Source of the DNA: a virus
DNA length: 29,392 nt
Strand: one strand, 5' to 3'
IMG/VR virus record: IMGVR_UViG_3300017741_000032
Span: 1 to 29,392 of that record
The notes beneath the pieces were generated by a model, which worked only from the letters and a program-made list of their open reading frames with translations, was not told the origin of the DNA and did not search any database. Positions 22,542-28,588 of the stretch are shown piece by piece; the first letter of the stretch is position 1; every line of letters begins with the position of its first letter. The position numbers were made by a program, and so were the translations under genes.

Positions 22542-22655
22542 ATGGAAAACACAAAACAACAAAACAAAGTAATTACAGTACTTGAAACAGTAAGCAAAAT
22601 TTTACTCACGCTTATTTTTTTAGCTTTATTTACATTAATAATAAAACATTCATAA
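22542..22655 (+). CDS. Small membrane protein, 37 residues
   Basis: A 37-residue product with a polar N-terminus and one membrane helix (ILLTLIFLALFTLIIK, about residues 20-35). The start follows AAAACA; the next gene starts two bases after its stop. Short but well placed between neighbours. Confidence 0.45.
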   Translation: MENTKQQNKVITVLETVSKILLTLIFLALFTLIIKHS

Positions 22656-22657
22656 AT

Positions 22658-23050
22658 ATGAAAACAACAAAACACATTAAAGAACTATCGAGGGAACTCA
22701 CAAAGAATGAAGAACCACAATATCGGGAAACATCAAAAGACTATATTTTGCAGGAACTCACCAGGATAAAAAATTCTCTTTTAAATGGTCGATTTTATGC
22801 GGGTGTTGTTTCTGTGAGTCGCTCTGGAATGAGCCGAAAAATAAAACTTGCCTACGTTTATAAAAATGAGCTTAGAACAATCAGAGACCCTCAAATTTTA
22901 AAACTCGCAGGGGTTAATAAAAATGGTAGTATTTCGGGCTGTGGTATGGATATGCTTTTTCATGCTCAATATACCCTATTTCATAACCTCCACACAAACT
23001 ATAAAAAAGCTAATTATCAGAACAGATTAAAACCCTATAAAAACTATTAA
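22658..23050 (+). CDS. Conserved phage protein with SGCGMDM motif
   Basis: A 130-residue protein. VVSVSRSGMSRKIKLAYVY in the middle and SISGCGMDMLFHAQYTLF near the C-terminus belong to a widespread phage family in which RSGMSR and SGCGMDM-FH are invariant. The function is unknown to me. The strict Arg/Ser/Gly and Cys/Asp/His conservation looks more like an enzyme or binding site than a structural part. The N-terminal 35 residues are charged and helical. It lies in an accessory block with its own promoter. Confidence 0.6.
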   Translation: MKTTKHIKELSRELTKNEEPQYRETSKDYILQELTRIKNSLLNGRFYAGVVSVSRSGMSRKIKLAYVYKNELRTIRDPQILKLAGVNKNGSISGCGMDMLFHAQYTLFHNLHTNYKKANYQNRLKPYKNY

Positions 23051-23051
23051 G

Positions 23052-23288
23052 ATGGAGCAAAGCAAAAAAGACAAAGTACTTAACCAGATTTTCAACAGTG
23101 ATATTGATGGCATATTGGAAATCAAAGAAAATAGATTTAGTAAGTCAATTACTTACACTATGAAAAATGGCAAATTAGTAACAGTTCAAAAAACGTTTAA
23201 TAATCTTTACCACTTTGATAACTACTATAATAGGTTATTAATGGCGGGGTGTGATATATTAAGCATGGAAAATAAATCATTAACTTAA
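23052..23288 (+). CDS. Hypothetical protein, 78 residues
   Basis: A 78-residue mixed alpha/beta protein starting MEQSKKDKVLNQIFNSDIDG one base after the previous stop. A beta-hairpin-like ITYTMKNGKLVTVQKTF part is followed by a Tyr/Asn-rich helix. Not recognised. Confidence 0.5.
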   Translation: MEQSKKDKVLNQIFNSDIDGILEIKENRFSKSITYTMKNGKLVTVQKTFNNLYHFDNYYNRLLMAGCDILSMENKSLT

Positions 23289-23299
23289 ATAAATAAATT

Positions 23300-23458
23300 A
23301 TGGATATATTTATAACAAAAGTAAATCATGGTTATTTTGAGTACTCAACTATACATAAAAATATATGTGTTCGGCATTTATATGATACCAATAATAAAGC
23401 AAGAAACAAAAAGCATTTTAGAGAATATGTAAAAACCTATACTGATTATGGCAAATAA
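23300..23458 (+). CDS. Hypothetical protein, 52 residues
   Basis: The start follows TAAATTATG. The product has His- and Tyr-rich beta-like segments and a Lys/Arg-rich helix (NNKARNKKHFREYVKTY). It overlaps the next gene by 11 bases in another frame. Not recognised. Confidence 0.5.
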   Translation: MDIFITKVNHGYFEYSTIHKNICVRHLYDTNNKARNKKHFREYVKTYTDYGK

Positions 23459-23669
23459 AATACAATTTGAACACAATAGAAAAAGTAAAAAGGAATTGAA
23501 AAAATTTATACTACTTGATAAAGTAGATGATGGATTTAATTATTTTTTAGATTACAGATTGGAAGAACTTAAATCAGATGACAAATATTATATAAAATCT
23601 TTTATGGATTATATAGAATGTTTAGAAACAAGAGTAGACAGATTATCAAAACAATTAAACAGTAAATAA
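23448..23669 (+). CDS. Hypothetical helical protein, 73 residues
   Basis: A 73-residue, Lys/Glu/Asp-rich protein with a coiled-coil-like C-terminal end (FMDYIECLETRVDRLSKQL). Last gene of the 22374-23669 block and followed by a terminator. Not recognised. Confidence 0.5.
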   Translation: MANKIQFEHNRKSKKELKKFILLDKVDDGFNYFLDYRLEELKSDDKYYIKSFMDYIECLETRVDRLSKQLNSK

Positions 23670-23700
23670 AATTAAACCTTAATACTAATTAATTAAATTT

Positions 23701-23726
23701 AAGCGCACATTTAGGGCGCTTTTTTT
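23701..23726 (+). terminator. Terminator after the accessory block
   Basis: AAGCGC (23701-23706) pairs with GCGCTT (23716-23721) with a nine-base loop and is followed by T residues to 23726. Confidence 0.75.
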
Positions 23727-23977
23727 ATACCCTATATTTAGGTAAATGGTTGTAAATCAATAAAAGAGAATTAAAAAGAGGGTGAATGGGTGGCTTCCTA
23801 TCCTCTCACACGCATTTTAAGGCACTTTTAAGAGCGTTTCACAATTAAATAAGGGTAAGATACCACTGAGATAATTTTAGAGCGTCTCAGAGCTTATTTT
23901 AGAGGACTCTGCCTATGTTTGACTTACTAGAGTATATTAGCCTACACTCTACACAAACAACAATCTCCAACTGCCAC
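23727..23977 (+). repeat. Non-coding stretch with TTTTAGAGC-type repeats
   Basis: About 250 bases without a credible gene on either strand. TTTTAAGGC or TTTTAAGAGC/TTTTAGAGC-like units begin at 23815, 23826, 23875 and 23897 (offsets 11, 49 and 22). CTGAG (23866-23870) and CTCAG (23886-23890) form an inverted pair around the third copy. It may be an origin, a packaging site or an operator. No tRNA fold was seen. Confidence 0.4.
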
Positions 23978-24008
23978 TTGGATTAGTCAGATACTTGTAT
24001 TATATTGC
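23978..24008 (+). promoter_or_regulatory. Probable promoter with very short leader
   Basis: TTG (23978-23980), 20 bases, TATATTGC (24001-24008), a near match to TAnnTTTG. The expected start, about six bases on, is next to the ATG at 24016, so the message may be almost leaderless. Confidence 0.5.
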
Positions 24009-24015
24009 AACGACT

Positions 24016-24279
24016 ATGGCAAGAAAGCGCAAGGAGATGTTTATCGGAATCTACAGGAGCGACCAATGGAAGTGTTGTTCATGGTGCTTAGAGAACAATA
24101 TAAAGGTGTCTTTAGTGCCGAAAAGATATAACCAAGAAGATTACCAAGTCGAAGTGAATTTATTTGGCGATATAACTAAAAGCGATATAAGATACTCACT
24201 TGAAGATGCACAAATGAAATATTGGGAGTTATATTGCTTTCTCCATGACAAATACAATCAAGATTCTCCACATGACTAA
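24016..24279 (+). CDS. Hypothetical protein, 87 residues
   Basis: The ATG at 24016 (MARKRKEMFIGIYRSDQW) is preferred over the in-frame TTG at 23995 because the latter lies within the predicted promoter. The protein is basic at the start, has KCCSWCLEN (three Cys, possible metal site), a central beta-rich part and a helical end. It stands alone between two control regions. Not recognised; a regulator of the adjacent tail operon is a guess based on place only. Confidence 0.5.
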   Translation: MARKRKEMFIGIYRSDQWKCCSWCLENNIKVSLVPKRYNQEDYQVEVNLFGDITKSDIRYSLEDAQMKYWELYCFLHDKYNQDSPHD

Positions 24280-24309
24280 TTGGCACTAATATATATATAG
24301 TTATTTTTT
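24280..24309 (+). promoter_or_regulatory. Possible promoter of the tail operon
   Basis: TTG (24280-24282, in TTGGCAC), 19 bases, TATTTTTT (24302-24309), a weak match to TAnnTTTG. The last T of the upstream gene's stop region overlaps the box. It is weaker than the three consensus promoters, as expected if a phage factor is needed. The leader to 24488 would be long (about 170 bases). Confidence 0.4.
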
Positions 24310-24331
24310 TATCATGTTATATAGCAAGATA

Positions 24332-24396
24332 TACAGTAACACTGTATTTCACATTGTAACTATGTGTATATACAGAGTTACGTTATATAATGTAAC
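24332..24396 (+). repeat. Cluster of GTAAC/GTTAC elements, candidate operators
   Basis: GTAAC at 24336, 24356 and 24392 and its complement GTTAC at 24377, spaced 20, 21 and 15 bases. ACAGT-AAC-ACTGT (24333-24345) is a palindrome and GTTAC...GTAAC (24377-24396) an inverted repeat. The region 24280-24487 has no gene and is highly AT-rich; this cluster could bind a regulator of the tail operon. Confidence 0.45.
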
Positions 24397-24487
24397 ACTA
24401 TAGATATATAACTATATATATTAATATGCCATTTAGGCAGGTGCGGATTATTAAGGTACGTTTTATTGATTTTTAATTATTATATAT

Positions 24488-25180
24488 ATGAGAAAAAAGA
24501 TTGAGTTAGAAGTTCCAACAACTCTAAATGATATTACTCTTGGGCAATACCAAAAGTACATTAAGGTATCAGATGAAAACGAGGGAGCAGATGAATTTCT
24601 AAATAAGAAGCTCATTGAAATATTCTGTAACATTACATTGCGTGATGTAGAACAGATACCGATGGTAGAAGCAGAGAAGGTTATAAATATCCTTGGAGAA
24701 GCATTTAAAGAAAAACCTAGTTTGATTAGGCACTTTAATCTTCTTGATGTTGAAATGGGGTTTATCCCTAAACTTGATGATATCTCACTTGGAGAATACA
24801 TAGACTTAGAAAATACTATTTCTGATTGGCAACAAATGCACAAAGCCATGGCAGTGCTTTTCCGACCAGTTAATTTCAAATCTAAGGATAAGTATACCAT
24901 TGCTCCTTACTCTCCAAATGAGGACATTCAGAATCTCATAAAAGAGATGCCGATGGATGTTGTAATGGGGGCGATGGTTTTTTTTTACGCTTTAGGGAAG
25001 GAGTTGTCTCTAGCTACCCTGAATTATATGGAGATGGAGATGCGGAAGAATCCACAGACCTCTCAGCTCAAGGAAACTTTAGCTCAAAGTGGGGTTGGTA
25101 TCAGTCGATTTACGCAATTGCTAAAGGAGATGTCCTCAAATTCGATGACGTTACCTCACAAGAGCTTTTCAAGTGTTTAA
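24488..25180 (+). CDS. Tail assembly chaperone, short form (gpG-like)
   Basis: A 230-residue protein that begins MRKKIELEVPTTLNDITLGQYQKY, a pattern I know from tail assembly chaperones of Bacteroidota phages, and contains FIPKLDDISLGEYIDLENTI then DWQQMHKAMAVLFRPV. Such proteins coat the tape-measure protein during tail assembly. A run of nine T at 24978-24986 lies at codons 164-167; the -1 frame from there is open to 25251. The C-terminal QSGVGISRFTQLLKEM also looks family-like. First gene of the tail operon; no tape measure follows in the window. Confidence 0.75.
   Translation: MRKKIELEVPTTLNDITLGQYQKYIKVSDENEGADEFLNKKLIEIFCNITLRDVEQIPMVEAEKVINILGEAFKEKPSLIRHFNLLDVEMGFIPKLDDISLGEYIDLENTISDWQQMHKAMAVLFRPVNFKSKDKYTIAPYSPNEDIQNLIKEMPMDVVMGAMVFFYALGKELSLATLNYMEMEMRKNPQTSQLKETLAQSGVGISRFTQLLKEMSSNSMTLPHKSFSSV
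24979..25020 (+). other. Probable -1 frameshift site and stimulatory hairpin
   Basis: Slippery heptamer T_TTT_TTT at 24979-24985 (zero frame GTT TTT TTT TAC). After an eight-base spacer, AGGG (24994-24997) can pair with CCCT (25017-25020), with GGAG/CTCT pairing inside. This is the usual architecture of a -1 signal in tail chaperone genes. RNA polymerase slippage on the nine-T run is an alternative with the same outcome. Confidence 0.65.
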
Positions 25181-25251
25181 ACTATTTAGTGTTTGAAAAG
25201 GAGAAGAATCAATTAGAAGCTCAGATGATTAAAAAAGCTTATAAGAAATAA
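24985..25251 (+). CDS. T-part of tail chaperone, made as -1 frameshift fusion (gpGT-like)
   Basis: In the -1 frame 88 codons are open from the slippery site to TAA 25249-25251, with no ATG, GTG or TTG until a GTG close to the end, so independent initiation is unlikely. The product has SKWGWYQSIYAIAKGDVLKF, the W-x-W...LA-x-GD pattern of the T domain in many tail chaperones, and ends EKEKNQLEAQMIKKAYKK. Fused to the first 166 residues it gives a protein of about 254 residues. The stop overlaps the next start in TAATG. The T part normally recruits tail tube subunits. Confidence 0.7.
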   Translation, partial: LRFREGVVSSYPELYGDGDAEESTDLSAQGNFSSKWGWYQSIYAIAKGDVLKFDDVTSQELFKCLNYLVFEKEKNQLEAQMIKKAYKK

Positions 25252-25742
25252 TGAAGACATATTACAACCTTATTGACAATATCTACAATTATTTAATTGG
25301 AAACAATAATATCAATACCGTAACATTCGGTGATATAATGGAGGTAGACTTGTCCAAACAGACAATATTCCCACTTGCCCATGTTAATGTAAACGATGTC
25401 ACTTTCGATGAATTTAAGATGACCTTTTCGATGAATGTTATAGTGATGGATATTGTAGATGAAGATAAAGACGATAAACAAGGGGTGGCAAAACCTCACT
25501 TGGGATTGGATAACAAACAAGATATTCTTAATTCAATGCTTACTGTTGTTAATGGATTGCAAAGCTCACTTCGTAGAGGTGGCATGGAAACGAATGACTT
25601 TGAACTTAATGAAGCTGCAACTGCGAGTTTGTTCGAGGATAGGTTCGAGAATCTGCTCACTGGTTGGTCAATGGTTATCAATATAGAAGTCCCCAATAAT
25701 GATATGGCACTAATTAACGCTGATGGTACGTCATGTCTATAG
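25251..25742 (+). CDS. Tail terminator/neck-type protein
   Basis: A 163-residue protein starting in a TAATG overlap with the frameshift product. A helical N-terminus (YYNLIDNIYNYLIGN) is followed by beta strands (FPLAHVNVNDVTFDEFKMTFS) and a conserved LFEDRFENLLTGWSMVINIE part, reminiscent of tail terminator or neck proteins in flavophages. Such a protein would cap the tail tube and join it to the head. The next gene begins inside its last ten bases. Assigned by fold-like pattern and neighbours only. Confidence 0.55.
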   Translation: MKTYYNLIDNIYNYLIGNNNINTVTFGDIMEVDLSKQTIFPLAHVNVNDVTFDEFKMTFSMNVIVMDIVDEDKDDKQGVAKPHLGLDNKQDILNSMLTVVNGLQSSLRRGGMETNDFELNEAATASLFEDRFENLLTGWSMVINIEVPNNDMALINADGTSCL

Positions 25743-26305
25743 TTGCTAAATTCAAAAATACAGATGCCTACATGAAATCATTCTCTAAGAGATTGGTTGA
25801 GCTTCTGCGTATTGAATTAGAGCGTAACAGAACAAGAAGCGGTTCAAGAGGCAGTTATAGTGGAAAAATTAATGATACAGGAGAATTAGCAAGAAGTCTT
25901 AAATCAATGTATCAAAAAACGGATTCAGGATTTTCATATGATATTCGAGGATTGGAATATGGTAAGGCAGTTGATGAAGGTAGAAAAGGTGGTAGACCTC
26001 CTTCTACAGATGTATTAATACCTTGGATACAAAGCAAACCTATAAGGTTAAAAGATGCAACTGGTAAGTTTGCTAAGGTTAAAGATAAACAGTATAGAAT
26101 AAAGCAATTAGCATTTGCTATACAAAAGAAAATAAGAAGGGAAGGAATACGCCCTACAAATTTTATAGGGGATGCTATAGAGATTGCGATGCAACAAATA
26201 AATTCTATAGCAGAACCAATAGAAAAAGATATACACCTCAACTTAGATGAGATATTCAAAAGGGCAGGTTACACTAAAAAAGGAGACGATTATATAATAG
26301 AATAA
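25733..26305 (+). CDS. HK97 gp10-like tail completion/neck protein
   Basis: A 190-residue basic protein. The core SGKINDTGELARSLKSMYQK followed by RGLEYGKAVDEGRKGGRPPS and IPWIQSKPI corresponds to the L--SI-----...YA-YVD-GR-PG...P---W pattern of HK97 gp10/neck proteins. The C-terminal half is helical and charged. It overlaps the previous gene by ten bases. It should complete the head-tail joint or tail end. Confidence is moderate because the family is diverse. Confidence 0.6.
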   Translation: MSIVAKFKNTDAYMKSFSKRLVELLRIELERNRTRSGSRGSYSGKINDTGELARSLKSMYQKTDSGFSYDIRGLEYGKAVDEGRKGGRPPSTDVLIPWIQSKPIRLKDATGKFAKVKDKQYRIKQLAFAIQKKIRREGIRPTNFIGDAIEIAMQQINSIAEPIEKDIHLNLDEIFKRAGYTKKGDDYIIE

Positions 26306-26307
26306 TT

Positions 26308-27465
26308 ATGGCAACATCAACAGGCGAAGTAGAAAAAATAAATGTTAGGAGTCCGTATTACTTGACTGTAGACTCTCAAGGGTCACCATCTAGCGGAGAG
26401 CCAACACCTCCAGAATACGACCCTCCTGCAACAATAACTCAACCATTGGGGTGTGGAGAACAAATTAACATAGGAGAGGACGTAGGTATTCGAGTCTACG
26501 AAGTAGATGTAACTAATAGAAGTGGTTCTTTCACTGTAAATTTCACCATCAACATCCCTGTAAAAATCACACATCAATTAACAGAAGATTCGTCTCCCAC
26601 AGTTGTAGGATATAAGGGTAATAATCAATATGAGCAACAGCTTCTTGATATGGAGATACCTGCTTCTGAATTAACTGGATTGAGTAGCGGAACAGCACAA
26701 GGTGGAATTCCAATTACAAGAAGTACAGATTCAGCTTCTACACTTACTATAACAGTAGAAGCTCCTCTGGCTACTGATGATTATCAGTTAATAATGAGTT
26801 GCCCTGACGAAACAGCAGCACCAGTATCTACATTTTCATTGCCTAGTTCAATACCTACTAATACTAATTTATTGAATGGCTCACAAACTCTTGGGATAGT
26901 CTTTCGTGGTAATTACACACATAGTTTCCTATCATCAGTATCTTTAAAGGTTTATATTAGTGGCTCTCTTGTAGAGACCATTAGCCCTGCTTCACTTGAC
27001 ATGGGAGGTGGCGATAATCCAACAATCATATTTAGTAATATCTCTGGATTAGATTGGGCTACAGGTTCTTTCCCTGACAATCCCAATTTTCAGACTCCAC
27101 TAATTATAGATAATTCATCATTTATCTCTGGTGATAATAAGATAGAATTAGAGTTTAACTGGGATACGAGCTTGTGGAATAGTAATTTTCTTTTAGATTT
27201 AACATCTTTTTATAGAACAGGAATATTCAGAAATACAACCGCTAACGCATATCAGTTTGCGTATCCTTATTATCAAAATCAATTTAGTTTTTATGGAGCT
27301 ACAGATAGATTCACTACAGAGGTTAGACAAAAGGCTATCGATAGGTTCTTTTACTACAGTTCTGGCGTAAGATATAGTTTTATTTATAACACAACAACAG
27401 GGAGAGTTTCTAATTCAACAGATACTAATAGATTAGATATTTTTGAACAAGATAATGCATTTTAA
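26308..27465 (+). CDS. Tail structural protein with beta-rich domains
   Basis: A 385-residue protein starting MATSTGEVEKINVRSPYYLT; the KINVRSPYYL start recurs in large virion proteins of flavophages. The rest is Ser/Thr/Asn-rich and beta-rich, with a conserved Tyr/Phe-rich end. One Gly/Pro/Glu-rich linker lies at about residues 22-45. No catalytic motif. Together with the next two genes it forms a set that I recall in the tail region of related phages. It may be a baseplate-near or tail-tip protein. Confidence 0.55.
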   Translation: MATSTGEVEKINVRSPYYLTVDSQGSPSSGEPTPPEYDPPATITQPLGCGEQINIGEDVGIRVYEVDVTNRSGSFTVNFTINIPVKITHQLTEDSSPTVVGYKGNNQYEQQLLDMEIPASELTGLSSGTAQGGIPITRSTDSASTLTITVEAPLATDDYQLIMSCPDETAAPVSTFSLPSSIPTNTNLLNGSQTLGIVFRGNYTHSFLSSVSLKVYISGSLVETISPASLDMGGGDNPTIIFSNISGLDWATGSFPDNPNFQTPLIIDNSSFISGDNKIELEFNWDTSLWNSNFLLDLTSFYRTGIFRNTTANAYQFAYPYYQNQFSFYGATDRFTTEVRQKAIDRFFYYSSGVRYSFIYNTTTGRVSNSTDTNRLDIFEQDNAF

Positions 27466-27493
27466 AAGAATAGAGTTTAGATAAAAAATAATC

Positions 27494-28588
27494 ATGGCAA
27501 CAATATCAAAAGCTAAATTAGAAATATATATATACACTGGCGTAGCAGGGGAAAGACCAAGCGACCCTCAATATACTCTAGAAAAAAGTCTAATTCCAGA
27601 TGAGGAAATTATAGTTTTTGAGGTAGCTGAATTGGTGAAAGATTATATAGACGTTTACTTCAATGGGGATTATAGTTCTATAAAACAAACTGCATGGGTA
27701 GATTTTGTCATTACAAGAACTTTTAATGATGGTTCTGTAGATGCAATTCCTTTAGAGAAGAGGTCTTTAGCATTTCTTGGATACGGTGAATTTGAAGATG
27801 GAATAAATCCAACATTAAGTAAGGGTTTTTTGGCATCAAACACATATTTCTACGTTAAATGTGGAGAGAGAGCTTTTATACCAGTCTATGTATCTACAGA
27901 TGGTGTTTATGAAGTTGAGTATCTAATAGAAGGAACGTCTATATCTAAATATGTTATTGGAGGGTCTGTTACAAATACAACAATAGATACGGATGAAAAA
28001 AGAATAAGCACAATAGACGATAATTATAGAATAAGCGAAGTTAGTGTAAGGACAGCCGATTCAGAAGGATTTCAAGAGCAAACGGAAGTGCCGCTAAATG
28101 CTGATGAAGTAAAAGTAACGCATCCTGACGGGACTGTAGAAACAAGATATATAAGATGTCTAGACGAATGTAAATACACTCCTCATAGAGTATCCTTCTT
28201 GAATAAATTTGGAGTGATGCAAGATTTGTGGTTCTTTAAACGTAGAGATGATTCTTTCGAAGCTGAAAGAGATGATTACAAACGTTCAATACTAAATATA
28301 GGGTCTACAGGGGTTTCTTATAGCCAGTATGACCATTCAAAACAAGCTACAGATGTTAGAGCATCAGAAATGCTTAAAATGAACACAGGATTCATTACAG
28401 AAGACCACAATGAAGTTATAAAACAACTCATGGTGACTGAACATTGTTGGATTCACCAAGATGGAGACATCACACCTGTAGTTCCCAAAACCACTTCATT
28501 CCAAGAGAAAAAAGAAGTGAATGAGAAGCTCATAAACTTTACAGTAGAATTCACTGTAGCAAACAACTATATCCAAGATATTAGATGA
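27494..28588 (+). CDS. Tail structural protein, 364 residues
   Basis: It starts MATISKAKLEIYIYTGVAGE in an A/T-rich leader 28 bases after the preceding gene. It is beta-rich at the start and includes CKYTPHRVSFLNKFGVMQDL followed by WFFKRRDD, a segment I recognise from flavophage virion proteins. The end shows TVEFTVANNYIQDIR. It is coupled by ATGA (28585-28588) to the next gene. Probably part of the tail tip or baseplate; no enzymatic signature was seen. Confidence 0.55.
   Translation: MATISKAKLEIYIYTGVAGERPSDPQYTLEKSLIPDEEIIVFEVAELVKDYIDVYFNGDYSSIKQTAWVDFVITRTFNDGSVDAIPLEKRSLAFLGYGEFEDGINPTLSKGFLASNTYFYVKCGERAFIPVYVSTDGVYEVEYLIEGTSISKYVIGGSVTNTTIDTDEKRISTIDDNYRISEVSVRTADSEGFQEQTEVPLNADEVKVTHPDGTVETRYIRCLDECKYTPHRVSFLNKFGVMQDLWFFKRRDDSFEAERDDYKRSILNIGSTGVSYSQYDHSKQATDVRASEMLKMNTGFITEDHNEVIKQLMVTEHCWIHQDGDITPVVPKTTSFQEKKEVNEKLINFTVEFTVANNYIQDIR

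Noticed and set aside
23727-23977. tRNA or other structured RNA gene in the gene-free stretch
   Set aside because: No cloverleaf arms, no T-loop GTTCGA-type sequence and no CCA-compatible acceptor stem could be matched by eye.
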